DNA of 64,000 nucleotides, taken from contig NZ_CP124681.1 of NCBI RefSeq assembly GCF_029961765.1, positions 3,038,001 to 3,102,000 on the forward strand, in the 5' to 3' direction. The notes beneath the pieces are model-generated. The model searched no databases. It saw only the letters and a program-made list of their open reading frames with translations, and was not told where the DNA came from. The translations under genes were made by a program, and so were the position numbers. This DNA comes from Nocardioides sp. QY071. GTDB taxonomy: Bacteria; Actinomycetota; Actinomycetes; Propionibacteriales; Nocardioidaceae. Positions 24,721-36,861 of this stretch are shown in pieces. Position 1 is the stretch's first letter. Every line of letters begins with the position of its first letter.

Positions 24721-25982
24721 GGGCCCTCCTGTCCCGAGTAGGTGCGTTCCATCAGTCCTACACCCCGCTGGGCCAGCTGTGCGGGAGTGACACCGAGGAC
24801 CTCGGGCAGTACCTGCGCTTGGTCGGCGCCGTCGGCGAGCCGGTCGAGGAGCAGCAACAGCACCGGCCGGCCGTAGACGCTGGCGACGTACTCGCAGACC
24901 CACCAGGACACGGCGTACCAGGCCTCGGCGTCGGGGCCGCCGAACTGGGCCGCGCCGGGGAGGTCCGTGACGGTCGCGGCGAGGTCGAGCGCCCGGGCCG
25001 GGAGCCGGCGGCGGGTCGGCGCCATCGGCTGCACCGAGACGTACTCGGCGACGCCCTCGCTCAGCCACAGCGGGGCCCCGTGGCCGCGGGAGCCGAGGGT
25101 GGCGTGGGTGAGCTCGTGGCGGACCAGCCGGCCGAGCACGCCGACCGGCTGCTCGAGGACCCGTGGGTTGAGGAAGATCCGGTACGACGCGACACCCTGG
25201 CTCGCGTCCATCCCGTCGACGGGCACCGCGATCGTGAGGCCGTCGGCGCGGTCGGGGTCGCCCACCGTCTGGTCGGCCAGGCCGCGCAGGAAGGCCGGGT
25301 CGCGCAGCGAGTAGACGACCACGCCCGTCGGGGCGGTCGCGCTGGTGGAGCCGATCACGCTGCGCACGTCGGAGCGCCCGCTGCCGGCCGCGTCGAGCAC
25401 CTTGCCGGCGTTGCGCACCGTCGTGTCGTCGAAGATGCCGAGGACGCCGACCGCCTCCCGGACCTGGATCGGGCCGAGGTCCCACGGCTGGAGGTTGCCC
25501 GGGTGCGCGGTCTCCCACGAGTAGTCGGTGGTCGAGGTGATGACCAACCGGCTCTTGTCGGGCGAGGGCGTGAACAGGAACCGGTCGCGGGTGCGGGTGG
25601 GCGTGGCGTCGTACCCGTCGAGGCCGAGGCTGAGCACCACCTCGACCCAGTAGTCCTCGCTGCCCTCGACCGGCGTGATCGTGTCGGCGGCGACCTCGTA
25701 GTGGAGCTCCCCGACGGGCAGCTGGGCGAGGTTGTCGAAGTAGGCCTGCTGCTCCTCGACCAGCCCGGCGTCCCCGCGGTCGAGCGCCTTGCGGAACCGG
25801 GCCACGTCGTGGGTGCGCAGCCCGCGAGCCCGCTTGTTCAGCGTCTTCTGCATCAGGGTCGCGACGTCGTCGTATCCGGAGCCGGAGTACGTCGGCGGCG
25901 GCGGGTCGTCGGAGCAGGCGGTGAGCGGCAGCAGGAGCAGGGCCAGGGCCGGGAGGAATCCCCTAGCGCGAGCCGTCGACAT
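24717..25982 (-). CDS. Lipoprotein with HExxH metallopeptidase motif
   Basis: Predicted lipid-anchored extracytoplasmic protein of 421 residues. The signal peptide ends in LPLTAC (Cys 23), followed by Asp/Pro-rich residues. An N-terminal NTF2-like part (about 40-170) precedes a region with [11 protein letters not shown] (about residue 285-295), the HExxH zinc motif of a gluzincin-like peptidase, with [10 protein letters not shown] as the likely third ligand region. No specific substrate is evident. The start lies 20 nt inside the end of dxs, and the stop overlaps the permease start as ATGA. Confidence 0.82.
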   Translation of the reverse strand: MSTARARGFLPALALLLLPLTACSDDPPPPTYSGSGYDDVATLMQKTLNKRARGLRTHDVARFRKALDRGDAGLVEEQQAYFDNLAQLPVGELHYEVAADTITPVEGSEDYWVEVVLSLGLDGYDATPTRTRDRFLFTPSPDKSRLVITSTTDYSWETAHPGNLQPWDLGPIQVREAVGVLGIFDDTTVRNAGKVLDAAGSGRSDVRSVIGSTSATAPTGVVVYSLRDPAFLRGLADQTVGDPDRADGLTIAVPVDGMDASQGVASYRIFLNPRVLEQPVGVLGRLVRHELTHATLGSRGHGAPLWLSEGVAEYVSVQPMAPTRRRLPARALDLAATVTDLPGAAQFGGPDAEAWYAVSWWVCEYVASVYGRPVLLLLLDRLADGADQAQVLPEVLGVTPAQLAQRGVGLMERTYSGQEGP

Positions 25983-27882
25983 CGAGGAGCGCCCGTCCTT
26001 CCGGGGCGGGGTCCGCGCTGTCCCGAGCGATGTCGTGGAGGACCTCGAGCGCGATCGCCGAGGGGGTGAGCCCGATCCGCTCGAGGATCGCGGCCCGCTT
26101 GGCGTGGTCGAGGAAGTCCTGCGGGATGCCGTGGATGCGCACCGGGGTGCGCACGTCGGCGGCCGCGAGGGTCTGCAACAGCACCGCGCCCACACCGCCC
26201 ACGACTCCGTTGTCCTCGAGGGTGACGACGCGGGCGTAGGTGCGGGCGAGCTCCACCAGGGCGGGGTCGACCGGCTTGACCCAGCGCGGGTCGACGACGG
26301 TGACGCCGATGCCCTGGTCGACCAGGCGCTGCGCGACATCGACGGCGACCGGCGCCATCGAGCCCACGGAGACGATGAGCACGTCGCGGGCGCCGTTGCG
26401 GACGAGTACGTCGCAACCGCCCTCGGTGCCGATGGCCGGCACGTCCTCGGGGGGCGGGCCCTTCGGGAAGCGGACCACGGTGGGGGCGTCGGCGACCTCG
26501 ACCGCCTCGTCGAGAAGCTCGCGCATCCGGGTCACGTCACGGGGCGCGGCCAGGCGCAGGCCCGGCACGACCTGCAGGATGGACATGTCCCACATGCCGT
26601 TGTGGCTGGCGCCGTCGTCACCGGTGACGCCGGAGCGGTCGAGCACGAAGGTGACCCCGCACCTGTGCAGCGCGACGTCCATCAGGACCTGGTCGAAGGC
26701 CCGGTTGAGGAAGGTCGCGTAGACCGCGAAGACGGGGTGCATGCCGCCCATCGCGAGGCCGGCCGCGGAGGTCGCGGCGTGCTGCTCGGCGATGCCGACG
26801 TCGAAGGTGCGCTCGGGGAACCGGGCCTGGAACTTGTCGAGGCCGACCGGGTGCATCATCGCCGCGGTGATCGCGACGACGTCGGGGCGGCGCTCGCCGA
26901 TCGCGACGACGTGGTCGGCGAAGTGGTCGGTCCAGATCGGGCCCTTGGGCTTCTCGGCGCCGGTCTGCACGTCGAACGGCCCGGGCGCGTGGAACTGGTC
27001 GGCCTCGTGCCGCTCGGCAGGGTCGTAGCCGAACCCCTTGCGGGTGATCGCGTGCACGATGACCGGGCCGCCGAAGCGCTTGGCCTGGGCGAGTGCCTGC
27101 TCCATGGCCGAGCGGTCGTGGCCGTCGACCGGGCCGACGTACTTGAGCCCGAGGTCCTCGAAGAGCCCCTGCGGCGCGAGCGCGTCCTTGATGCCCTTCT
27201 TCATGGCGTGCAGGGCGTCGTAGGCCGCCGCGCCGACGCCGGGCACCGCGTTGAGGCGACGCTTGACGACGTCGAGGACGTGCTCGTAGCGCGGGTTGGT
27301 GCGCAGGCTGGTGAGCGCCGTCGCGAGACCGCCGATGGTCGGCGTGTAGGAGCGGCCGTTGTCGTTGACCACGATCACGAGCTTGGAGTCGTGCTGGATC
27401 GCGATGTTGTTGAGCGCCTCCCAGGCCATGCCGCCGGTGAGCGCGCCGTCGCCGATGACGGCCACGGTGTGCCGGTCCTCGCCACGGATGCGGAACGCCT
27501 TGGCGATGCCGTCGGCGTAGCTCAGCGCCGTGGAGGCGTGGGAGTTCTCGACCAGGTCGTGCTCGGACTCGGCCCGGCTCGGGTAGCCGCTCAGCCCGCC
27601 CTCGCGCCGCAGCGTGCCGAAGTCGCCGGCACGGCCGGTGACGAGCTTGTGGACGTAGGACTGGTGGCCGGTGTCGAAGACGATCTTGTCGCGCGGGGAG
27701 TCGAAGACCCGGTGGATCGCGAGGGTCAGCTCGACGACGCCGAGGTTGGGCCCGAGGTGGCCGGTGTTGGTGGCGACGGTGCGGATGAGCAGGTCACGGA
27801 TCTCGGCCGCCAGCTGGGTGAGCTCGTCCTCGGACAGGGCCCGCAGGTCACGCGGGGTGGTGATGGTCTCGAGGACAGACAT
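25963..27882 (-). CDS. dxs: 1-deoxy-D-xylulose-5-phosphate synthase
   Basis: Thiamine-diphosphate enzyme of 639 residues making DXP from pyruvate and glyceraldehyde 3-phosphate, the first step of the MEP isoprenoid pathway. The TPP motif GDGALTGG starts at residue 144 and ends with the NDN at about 173-175. The N-terminal TGHQSYVHK and the transketolase-like [10 protein letters not shown] segments are present, as is a C-terminal transketolase domain. Length is normal. The ATG at 27882 is preceded by TAGACT at 7 nt, suggesting its own leaderless promoter. The peptidase and permease genes follow as probable operon members. Confidence 0.96.
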   Translation of the reverse strand: MSVLETITTPRDLRALSEDELTQLAAEIRDLLIRTVATNTGHLGPNLGVVELTLAIHRVFDSPRDKIVFDTGHQSYVHKLVTGRAGDFGTLRREGGLSGYPSRAESEHDLVENSHASTALSYADGIAKAFRIRGEDRHTVAVIGDGALTGGMAWEALNNIAIQHDSKLVIVVNDNGRSYTPTIGGLATALTSLRTNPRYEHVLDVVKRRLNAVPGVGAAAYDALHAMKKGIKDALAPQGLFEDLGLKYVGPVDGHDRSAMEQALAQAKRFGGPVIVHAITRKGFGYDPAERHEADQFHAPGPFDVQTGAEKPKGPIWTDHFADHVVAIGERRPDVVAITAAMMHPVGLDKFQARFPERTFDVGIAEQHAATSAAGLAMGGMHPVFAVYATFLNRAFDQVLMDVALHRCGVTFVLDRSGVTGDDGASHNGMWDMSILQVVPGLRLAAPRDVTRMRELLDEAVEVADAPTVVRFPKGPPPEDVPAIGTEGGCDVLVRNGARDVLIVSVGSMAPVAVDVAQRLVDQGIGVTVVDPRWVKPVDPALVELARTYARVVTLEDNGVVGGVGAVLLQTLAAADVRTPVRIHGIPQDFLDHAKRAAILERIGLTPSAIALEVLHDIARDSADPAPEGRALLDVDGSR

Positions 27883-27889
27883 GAGGGCC

Positions 27890-27895
27890 AGTCTA
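27890..27895 (-). promoter_or_regulatory. -10 hexamer TAGACT for dxs, leaderless-type
   Basis: TAGACT, 7 nt, then ATG at 27882. The gap to the upstream gene stop is only 18 nt, so the promoter overlaps the end of that gene. Confidence 0.55.
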
Positions 27896-27900
27896 CGGGG

Positions 27901-28839
27901 CTAGAGGTCGGTGAACGCGATCGCGGGCTCGTGCAGGCTGCCCAGCCAGACCCGGCCGCGGTGCTCCCGCACGCCGGTCACCATGTGGTACGCCGCGCCG
28001 TGCTCGCCCGGCGCGAGGTCGAGGTCGTGCACGAGGGTGCCCTGCTCGTCGTACGCGACGACGCGGACGGTCTGCTTCGGCTTCGGTTGGAACTCCTCCG
28101 GCAGCCTCGTGGCCAGCTTGCGCAGCACCATCGGGCCGCGCTGCAGCCGCTCGACGAGCGGGTCGGTGGGGCTGGCGATGGTGATCCAGATCAGCCCGTC
28201 GGTGCCGCGGGAGATGTTGTCGGGGTAGCCGGGCAGGTCGGCGGCGAGGAGGTCGCGGCTGCCCTGCTTGTCGCCGGTGACCCAATGGCGTACGACGGTG
28301 CGGGCACCGGTCTCGGCGACGCAGACGAAGTCGCCGGCGGCCGAGAGCGCGACGCCGTTGGCGAACGCGAGCCCGTCGAGGACGACCGCGACGGTGCCAT
28401 CGGGGTCGCGGCGCAGCAGTCGCCCGGTGCGGGTGTTGCGCACGAAGTCGTCCTTCCAGCGGGCGATCCCGAACTCGGTCGAGGAGTCCGACCACCAGAT
28501 CGTGCCGTCCTCGGCGATCGCCGCGTTGTTGCAGAAGACCATCGGCCGGCCGGCGACGTCCGCGGTGATCAGCTCGACGGCGCCGCTCGCCGGGTCGGCC
28601 CAGAGCAGACCGCGCTGCGCGTCGCACACGAGCAGCCGGCCGTCCGGCGCGAACTCGATGCCGAGGGGGCGCCCGCCGGTGTGGGCGACCCGATCGACCT
28701 TCGTGCCGTCGGGGCTGACCCGGAAGATCGCGCCGTCCTCGGTGCCGGTGAACACACAGCCCAGGTCGGGCCCGGACGTCGCCACGACGACGTCCTCCGC
28801 GCCGTGGCCGGGAACGGGGATCACGGTGAGGGAGGTCAC
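27901..28839 (-). CDS. SMP-30/strictosidine synthase-like beta-propeller protein
   Basis: 312 residues predicted to form a six-bladed propeller of the SMP-30/gluconolactonase/strictosidine synthase superfamily. Blade-like repeats include GRPLGIEFAPDGRLLVCDA, GLAFANGVALSAAGDFVCVA and LPGYPDNISRGTDGLIWIT. The last is the strictosidine-synthase-type signature. This superfamily hydrolyses lactones or esters with a bound metal ion; the substrate is unknown here. The GTG at 28839 is preceded by TAAGGT at 7 nt. Cytoplasmic, as no signal peptide is seen. Confidence 0.85.
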   Translation of the reverse strand: MTSLTVIPVPGHGAEDVVVATSGPDLGCVFTGTEDGAIFRVSPDGTKVDRVAHTGGRPLGIEFAPDGRLLVCDAQRGLLWADPASGAVELITADVAGRPMVFCNNAAIAEDGTIWWSDSSTEFGIARWKDDFVRNTRTGRLLRRDPDGTVAVVLDGLAFANGVALSAAGDFVCVAETGARTVVRHWVTGDKQGSRDLLAADLPGYPDNISRGTDGLIWITIASPTDPLVERLQRGPMVLRKLATRLPEEFQPKPKQTVRVVAYDEQGTLVHDLDLAPGEHGAAYHMVTGVREHRGRVWLGSLHEPAIAFTDL

Positions 28840-28846
28840 GGATCCG

Positions 28847-28852
28847 ACCTTA
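28847..28852 (-). promoter_or_regulatory. -10 hexamer TAAGGT, leaderless-type
   Basis: TAAGGT, 7 nt, then GTG at 28839. Confidence 0.5.
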
Positions 28853-28870
28853 GCCTCGATCCACCGATGC

Positions 28871-29305
28871 TCAGCCCCCGTGGTCGGTGAGCTCGCGGTA
28901 GCGCTCGGAGGCGAGGAAGGCAGGCAGGATCTCCTGCGCCGCGCGGCTCAGCGGGCGCCCGGCCAGGGCCGCCGGGTCGACGAACACGATCTGGCGCCCC
29001 TCCCCGACGACGACGTCGGCATCGGTGGCCCGGGTCGGGGCGGCGTAGAGGCCGACCACGTCGTCGGCGCCGTTGGCCTGGTGGGAGACGGCGAACTCCC
29101 GCCACAGGGGCAGCTCCTCGGCGGCCAGGCCGGTCTCCTCGGCCAGCTCGCGGTGGGCGGCGGCGTCCGGGTCCTCACCCGGCTCGACGTGGCCGCCCAC
29201 GAAGCCCCAGCAGTCCGGATCGAGCCGCGGGTGCTCGTCGCGCTCCTGCAGCAGCAGCCAGCCGCGCGGGTCGACCAGCAGCACGGCCGCGAACCGCTGG
29301 CTCAC
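28871..29305 (-). CDS. Nudix hydrolase
   Basis: 144-residue Nudix hydrolase cleaving a nucleoside diphosphate linked to another moiety. The Nudix box runs from about residue 38: GHVEPGEDPDAAAH then RELAEETGL, matching GX5EX7REUXEEXGU with all metal-binding glutamates. Substrate is not predictable. The GTG start overlaps the DUF3105 stop as GTGA. That overlap makes it the third gene of a unit with the thiamine-binding and DUF3105 genes. Confidence 0.92.
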   Translation of the reverse strand: MSQRFAAVLLVDPRGWLLLQERDEHPRLDPDCWGFVGGHVEPGEDPDAAAHRELAEETGLAAEELPLWREFAVSHQANGADDVVGLYAAPTRATDADVVVGEGRQIVFVDPAALAGRPLSRAAQEILPAFLASERYRELTDHGG

Positions 29306-30042
29306 GCGGCGATTCCGCCCGACGGCAGGTCGGCCGGGTCGACGCCGCCGTGGCAGGACGCGAAGGGCTCGGGTGCGGTGTCGCCCGCGCCGAACTCCGC
29401 GACGAACAGCCCGATCCGCGGGTCGTCCGGCCCGGTCAGCGCGAGCTGGCGACCCCAGACCGTGATCACGACCGGTGCCTCCTGGTCGTCGTACGGCGAC
29501 AGGATGCCGTTGTCCGGCAGCTGCTCGGCGAGCTGCTCGATGCCGGCGGCGTCGACGTCGTCGGTGCGGTAGGTCAGCCACACCGTGCCGTGCTCGAGGT
29601 CGTGGACTGCGTTCGCCTCGGGCACCGGCTCGTCGTAGACACCACACTCGAGCCAGTACTGCGCGTGGTCGCCGCCCGCCGGCGGGGACTGCGGGTAGTC
29701 GATCTCCTGGCCGGGCGCGAGGTGCTGGTTGGTCAGCCCGGCGTACTCCTGCACGGCGTCCAGGTTGCTCGTGTCGACCTGCGCGGAGGTGTCGTCGTCG
29801 CCGGCGTCCGTCCCGGAGTCGTCGTCCTTCGACAGCACGACCGGGACCAGCACCGCGGCCGCGACCACCAGGACCGCGGCGAGCGCGGCGAGCACGATCG
29901 GCAGCGGCGAGCGCCTGCGCGGGGGCAGCGGGGGCGCGAAGCCGGCTGGCGGCCCGTACGGCGGGGGTGGGCCCGGCGGGGGTGGGCCCGGCGGCGGGGG
30001 CGGAGGAGGAGGGGGCGGCGGCGGGAACGGCGGCTGGCTCAC
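29302..30042 (-). CDS. DUF3105 membrane-anchored protein with polyproline N-terminus
   Basis: 246 residues. The first 40 are almost entirely proline with a few glycines, followed by basic residues and one membrane helix (about 47-70), then an extracytoplasmic domain. The DUF3105 hallmarks are YPQSPPAGGDHAQYW, a CGVYDEPVP segment and HDLEHGTVWLTY; the His and Cys residues there look ready to bind a metal, but no function is established. The ATG overlaps the thiamine-binding gene stop by 4 nt. The polyproline tract may stall ribosomes unless EF-P acts. Confidence 0.88.
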   Translation of the reverse strand: MSQPPFPPPPPPPPPPPPGPPPPGPPPPYGPPAGFAPPLPPRRRSPLPIVLAALAAVLVVAAAVLVPVVLSKDDDSGTDAGDDDTSAQVDTSNLDAVQEYAGLTNQHLAPGQEIDYPQSPPAGGDHAQYWLECGVYDEPVPEANAVHDLEHGTVWLTYRTDDVDAAGIEQLAEQLPDNGILSPYDDQEAPVVITVWGRQLALTGPDDPRIGLFVAEFGAGDTAPEPFASCHGGVDPADLPSGGIAA

Positions 30043-30338
30043 TGCTCGAGCGCCCGCTCCACCCGCTCCACCTTCGCGGTGAGCTCACCGGTGAAGCCCG
30101 GCCGGATGTCGGCCTTGAGCACCAGCCCGACCCGCGGCGAGGTCGCGGCGACGACGTCGACCGCCTGCTTGACGACGGCCATCACCTCGTCCCACTCCCC
30201 CTCGATCGTCGTGAACATCGACGTCGTCTCGTTGGGCAGACCCGACTCGCGGACCACCCGGACCGCGGCGGCCACGGCCTCGGACACGCCACCGGTGTCG
30301 TCGGAGCTGGACGGGCTGATGCTGAACGCGACGAGCAT
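30039..30338 (-). CDS. MTH1187/YkoF-type thiamine-binding protein
   Basis: Small protein of 99 residues in the thiamine-binding (MTH1187, DUF77) family: LVAFSISPSS at the N-terminus, SMFTTIEGEWDEVMAVVKQA in the middle, and a KADIRPGF segment near the end. Homologues form ferredoxin-like oligomers that bind thiamine or its pyrimidine moiety. Here it leads a three-gene unit with DUF3105 and Nudix. The ATG is preceded by TACGGT at 6 nt. No riboswitch-like leader is visible because the transcript would be leaderless. Confidence 0.87.
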   Translation of the reverse strand: MLVAFSISPSSSDDTGGVSEAVAAAVRVVRESGLPNETTSMFTTIEGEWDEVMAVVKQAVDVVAATSPRVGLVLKADIRPGFTGELTAKVERVERALEQ

Positions 30339-30344
30339 GCGCCC

Positions 30345-30350
30345 ACCGTA
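30345..30350 (-). promoter_or_regulatory. -10 hexamer TACGGT, leaderless-type
   Basis: TACGGT, 6 nt, then ATG at 30338. Confidence 0.5.
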
Positions 30351-30362
30351 GTCACGCGGGCC

Positions 30363-31169
30363 TCAGCCGCCGGCGGGCGCCCAGCGGTCGAGCAGGTCGA
30401 GGAAACCCTCGTTCGCACGTTCCCGGACAGCGGCGCTCGGCGTACCGCCGATGTCGGGATCGGTCGCGAACACCCCCTCCACCCAGGCCGCGATGGCCGG
30501 CGGGACGGGGGCGTCGCCCAGCTCGCGGGTGCGGGCCTTGAGGTCGCGCAGCCCTTCGAGCTCGGCGCGGACGGCGACGGGGACCTCGGACTCGGCGAGC
30601 AGCTCGTCGAGGTTCATGGGCGGGACGCCGACGTTCCCGTCCAACCAGCGCAGGGTCACGGCGGGGCGCACGGCGTAGAAGACCCGCTTGAGCCGGACCA
30701 GGTCCGCGCCGACGCGGGCGTTGGCCCACTGGCCGCGCCCGACATGCAGGTAGTGGCGCCGCACCCACGCCGGGTCGGTCACCGCGGCCACGAGGTCGAG
30801 CAGGTCGTCGCGGAACGCCGGGTCGCCGCCGTACACGTGGGGCGAGCGCAGCCACTCCCCGACCGTCGCGTTGCCGGCCGTGGCCAGGCGCACCGCCTTG
30901 GCCAGGTCCCAGCCGTTGACGTCGAGCAGCCCCTCGAGCGGGGTCTCGATGACGTCGCGCGGCGCCCACAGCGACAGGTAGTCGCGCCGCGGCCGGACGA
31001 AGAGGAACCGGCAGTCGTAGTCGCTGTCCGGCGACGCGAACCCCCACGCCCGGCTCCCGCTCTCGATCGCCCACGGCACCCGGACGCCGTACGACGCCGC
31101 GATGTCGCCCAGTCGCGCGTCGATCGCCGTGACGGTCGCCGGGTCGAAGTCATCGGGGATCGAGCGCAT
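30363..31169 (-). CDS. Nucleotidyltransferase of the YcgL/RlaP type
   Basis: 268-residue protein with a DNA polymerase beta-type nucleotidyltransferase core: ESGSRAWGFASPDSDYDCRF (residues 37-56), giving the GSR helix motif and the paired acidic metal ligands D50/D52. Proteins of this family are called RlaP and are linked to RNA repair in some genomes, but no RNA ligase is beside it here, so that role is doubtful. I chose the ATG at 31169 because TACGGT lies exactly 7 nt upstream; a frame extension to 31190 overlaps that hexamer. Confidence 0.85.
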   Translation of the reverse strand: MRSIPDDFDPATVTAIDARLGDIAASYGVRVPWAIESGSRAWGFASPDSDYDCRFLFVRPRRDYLSLWAPRDVIETPLEGLLDVNGWDLAKAVRLATAGNATVGEWLRSPHVYGGDPAFRDDLLDLVAAVTDPAWVRRHYLHVGRGQWANARVGADLVRLKRVFYAVRPAVTLRWLDGNVGVPPMNLDELLAESEVPVAVRAELEGLRDLKARTRELGDAPVPPAIAAWVEGVFATDPDIGGTPSAAVRERANEGFLDLLDRWAPAGG

Positions 31170-31176
31170 GGGCGGC

Positions 31177-31182
31177 ACCGTA
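31177..31182 (-). promoter_or_regulatory. -10 hexamer TACGGT, leaderless-type
   Basis: TACGGT, 7 nt, then ATG at 31169. The element lies just beyond the aconitase terminator hairpin. Confidence 0.5.
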
Positions 31183-31191
31183 CGACACATG

Positions 31192-31236
31192 CCGAACGGC
31201 CCGCCCCTCCGTTGCGGGGGGACGGGCCGTTCGGGT
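31192..31236 (-). terminator. GC-rich hairpin after aconitase
   Basis: Arms CCGAACGGCCCG (31192-31203) and CGGGCCGTTCGG pair perfectly over 12 bp, with further C/G pairs inward. It lies 17 nt beyond the aconitase stop on the transcribed strand. No T-run follows, as is common for high-GC actinobacterial terminators. Confidence 0.75.
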
Positions 31237-31252
31237 CGAGCAGCGTCGCGGG

Positions 31253-34072
<2,820 letters not shown>

Positions 34073-34150
34073 CGCGTCTCCGTCCTCATCGACTTCATCG
34101 TTGTCGGTAGGTCTCCTGTTGCATCCTGCCGCCGCGAGCGGCGGATCGGA

Positions 34151-34167
34151 TAGTGAGGCTGACCTAA
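34151..34167 (-). promoter_or_regulatory. Candidate IdeR/DtxR iron box upstream of acnA
   Basis: On the minus strand the sequence reads TTAGGTCAGCCTCACTA. It matches the IdeR/DtxR consensus half-site TTAGGT-AGCCT closely; by hand it fits about 14 of 19 positions of the full consensus. It lies about 80-95 nt upstream of the acnA start. Confidence 0.5.
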
Positions 34168-34195
34168 GTCTTGCGGACACCGGGCTCCCGATATC

Positions 34196-34209
34196 TCTTG
34201 ACGTCAAGA
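34196..34209. promoter_or_regulatory. 14-bp palindrome TCTTGACGTCAAGA
   Basis: Perfect palindrome that overlaps the stop codon of the ABC exporter gene and lies about 125 nt upstream of acnA. It also embeds a TTGACG -35-like hexamer on both strands. It looks like a dimeric regulator site; the regulator is unknown. Confidence 0.5.
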
Positions 34210-36123
34210 TACACGATCGGCGGGCAGATCTCCATGGAGGTCCGGCGCCGGCGCGCTGGGAGCGTCCTCGGCGAACTGGGTCCGGTACAGCTCCTCGTAG
34301 CGACCGCCCGCGGCCAGCAGCGCGGCATGCGTGCCCCGCTCGACGATCCGGCCGTCCTCCACGACGGCGATCAGGTCGGCGGCCCGGATCGTGGAGAGCC
34401 GGTGCGCGATCACCAGCGCGGTCCGCCCGGCGAGCGCCTCCCCCAGCGCCGCCTGCACGGCGGCCTCCGAGGTGGAGTCCAGGGACGCCGTCGCCTCGTC
34501 GAGGATGACCACCCGGGGCTGCTTGAGCAGCAGCCGGGCGATGGTGAGCCGCTGGCGCTCGCCGCCGGAGAGCCGGTAGCCGCGCTCCCCCACGACCGTG
34601 TCGAGTCCGTCGGGCAGCCCGCGCACCAGGTCGGCCAGCCGGGCCCGGGACAGCGCGTCCCACAGGTCCTGCTCGTCCGCCTCCGGCCGGGCCAGCAGCA
34701 GGTTGCCGCGGATCGTGTCGTGGAACAGGTGGCCGTCCTGGGTGACCATGCCGACCGCCCCGCGGATCGAGGAGGCGGTCAGGTCGCGCACGTCCACCCC
34801 CGCCAGGCGTACGGCGCCCCCGTCGACGTCGTACAGCCGGGACACGAGCTGCGCGATGGTCGACTTCCCGGCGCCCGAGGAGCCGACCAGGGCCACGACC
34901 TGCCCGGGCTCGGCACGCAGGGAGATGCCGTGCAGCACCTCCTCGCCGCCGCGGGTGTCGAGCGTGGCGACCGCCTCCAGCGAGGCGAGCGAGACCTTGT
35001 CGGCCGAGGGGTAGGCGAACCGGACGTCGTCGAGCTCGACCGCGACCGGGCCGTCCGGGACGGTGCCGGCGTCGGGCCGGTCGGTGATCAGTGGCTCGAG
35101 GTCGAGCACCTCGAAGACCCGCTCGAAGCTGACCAGCGCGCTCATCACCTCGACCCGGGCGCTGGCCAGCGCGGTGAGGGGCGCGTAGAGCCGGGTGAGC
35201 AGCAGGGACAGGGCGACCACGTCACCGGCGTCGAGGGTGCCGTCGAGGGCAAGGGTGCCGCCGAGGCCGTAGACGACAGCCACGGCGAGCGCTGACACCA
35301 GGGTGAGCGCGGTGACGAAGGTGGTCTGCACCATCGCCGTGCGCACGCCGATCTCGGCGACGCGCTCCGCCCGCGCCGCGAACTCGACCGACTCCTGCTC
35401 GGGGCGGCCGAACAGCTTGACCAGCGTCGCCCCCGGCGCCGAGAACCGCTCGGTCATCTGGTTGCCCATCGCGGCGTTGTGGTCGGCCGCCTCCCGCTGG
35501 ATGCCGGCCAGCCGGCGCCCCATCCGCCGCGCCGGGACGACGAACACCGGGAGCAGCACGAGCGCGAGCAGGGTGACCTGCCAGGAGATGCCGAGCATCA
35601 CGACCAGGGTCAGCACCAGGGTCACCAGGTTGCCGACCACGCCCGAGAGGGTCTGGCTGAACGCCCGCTGTGCCCCGATCACGTCGTTGTTGAGCCGGCT
35701 GACCAGCGCACCGGTGCGGGTCCGGCTGAAGAAGGCGACCGGCATCCGCTGCACGTGGTCGAACACCGCCGTGCGCAGGTCGAGGATCAGCCCCTCGCCG
35801 ATGCTCGACGACAGCCAGCGCGACACCAGCCCGAGTCCCGCGTCCAGCACCGCCAGCACCGCGATCGCCATCGCCAGCCGCAGGACGACCGAGCGGTTGT
35901 CGCCGGCGACGATCGCGTTGACGACGTCGCCGGCCAGCACCGGTGTCGCGACCGCGAGCCCGGCTGTCACGACGCTGAGGACCACGAACCCGATCAGCTT
36001 GCGGCGGTGGGGACGCGCGAAGCGCAGGATCCGCTTCGCGGTCGCGGTGCTGAACTCCCGCTCCTCGTCGGGTCCGTGCATCCCCCGGTACACCTGGTTC
36101 CAGGCGATCGACTCCATGCTCAT
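34204..36123 (-). CDS. ABC-type exporter, fused permease and ATPase
   Basis: 639-residue half-transporter. Six membrane helices in the first 320 residues are followed by a nucleotide-binding domain: Walker [10 protein letters not shown] (about 417), signature LSGGERQR (about 516), Walker [13 protein letters not shown] (about 538) and the H-loop in VIAHRLSTI. It belongs to the lipid/drug exporter (MsbA/LmrA-like) class and would act as a homodimer. Substrate is unknown. A short insertion ([18 protein letters not shown]) sits before the Walker A region. No Shine-Dalgarno is seen before the ATG at 36123; an in-frame ATG two codons in is possible. Confidence 0.9.
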   Translation of the reverse strand: MSMESIAWNQVYRGMHGPDEEREFSTATAKRILRFARPHRRKLIGFVVLSVVTAGLAVATPVLAGDVVNAIVAGDNRSVVLRLAMAIAVLAVLDAGLGLVSRWLSSSIGEGLILDLRTAVFDHVQRMPVAFFSRTRTGALVSRLNNDVIGAQRAFSQTLSGVVGNLVTLVLTLVVMLGISWQVTLLALVLLPVFVVPARRMGRRLAGIQREAADHNAAMGNQMTERFSAPGATLVKLFGRPEQESVEFAARAERVAEIGVRTAMVQTTFVTALTLVSALAVAVVYGLGGTLALDGTLDAGDVVALSLLLTRLYAPLTALASARVEVMSALVSFERVFEVLDLEPLITDRPDAGTVPDGPVAVELDDVRFAYPSADKVSLASLEAVATLDTRGGEEVLHGISLRAEPGQVVALVGSSGAGKSTIAQLVSRLYDVDGGAVRLAGVDVRDLTASSIRGAVGMVTQDGHLFHDTIRGNLLLARPEADEQDLWDALSRARLADLVRGLPDGLDTVVGERGYRLSGGERQRLTIARLLLKQPRVVILDEATASLDSTSEAAVQAALGEALAGRTALVIAHRLSTIRAADLIAVVEDGRIVERGTHAALLAAGGRYEELYRTQFAEDAPSAPAPDLHGDLPADRVS

Positions 36124-36281
36124 GTCGCCGAAGGTAGAACCTCAAGCCGACATGAGGACAAGCCGGAGAGGTCAGGACCGGGGAAAATCACCGAAAAAAG
36201 ATTCGTCCGGCCTGTCGTACCGGCCCTGCGCCGTTCGTGGAGAGGATGTCAGCGCCCCCATCCCGACCTCGGAGGTCATCC

Positions 36282-36857
36282 ATGCGCACCCTGATCTACA
36301 CCGCCTTCGTCTCGCTCGACGGCGTCGTCCAGGCCCCGGCCCCGGAGCCCGACTACCGCAACGGCGGGTGGACCTTCCAGGGCATCGACTTCCTCCCGGA
36401 GGTCTACGAGCTCAAGGGCCGCGAGCAGGAGGAGGCCGGCGCGCTGATGCTCGGCCGGGTCAGCTACCAGGCCTTCGCCCCGGTCTGGCCGACGATGACC
36501 GAGGAGTTCCCGAAGTACAACGCGATGCCGAAGTACGTCGTCTCCACCACCCTCGAGGAGGACGACCTCGTCACCGACTGGGGCGAGACGACGATCCTGC
36601 GCTCCGTCGACGACGTCGCCGCACTGAAGGAGACCGACGGCGGCCCGATCTCGATCCACGGCTCCGCGAGCCTGGCCCGCGGCCTGGCGGACGCCGGCCT
36701 GCTCGACCGCTACCACCTGCTGGTGTTCCCGTGGGTCCTCGGCGCCGGCAAGCGGATGTGGAGCGAGACCGACAAGGACCGCCAGCGCCTGGAGCTCGTC
36801 GAGAGCGAGTCCTACGCGAACGGCGTGCAGAAGCTCTGCTACGCCGTCGTGCGCTGA
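36282..36857 (+). CDS. RibD C-terminal/dihydrofolate reductase-like protein
   Basis: 191-residue reductase-domain protein related to the RibD C-terminal (DHFR-like) fold, probably NADPH-binding. The N-terminus LIYTAFVSLDGVVQAP and the GALMLGRVSYQAFAPVWP and FPWVLGAGKRMW segments are typical. Stand-alone members have unknown substrates and are not reliable evidence for folate or riboflavin synthesis. The start ATG is preceded by GGAGG at a good distance; an upstream in-frame ATG (36237) lacks such support. It is divergent from the ABC exporter, across 158 bp with no clear promoter pair. Confidence 0.88.
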   Translation: MRTLIYTAFVSLDGVVQAPAPEPDYRNGGWTFQGIDFLPEVYELKGREQEEAGALMLGRVSYQAFAPVWPTMTEEFPKYNAMPKYVVSTTLEEDDLVTDWGETTILRSVDDVAALKETDGGPISIHGSASLARGLADAGLLDRYHLLVFPWVLGAGKRMWSETDKDRQRLELVESESYANGVQKLCYAVVR

Positions 36858-36861
36858 CGCC

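Noticed and set aside
30363..31169. RlaP as part of an RNA repair cassette
   Set aside because: No RNA ligase or other repair gene is nearby; the label is only a family name here.
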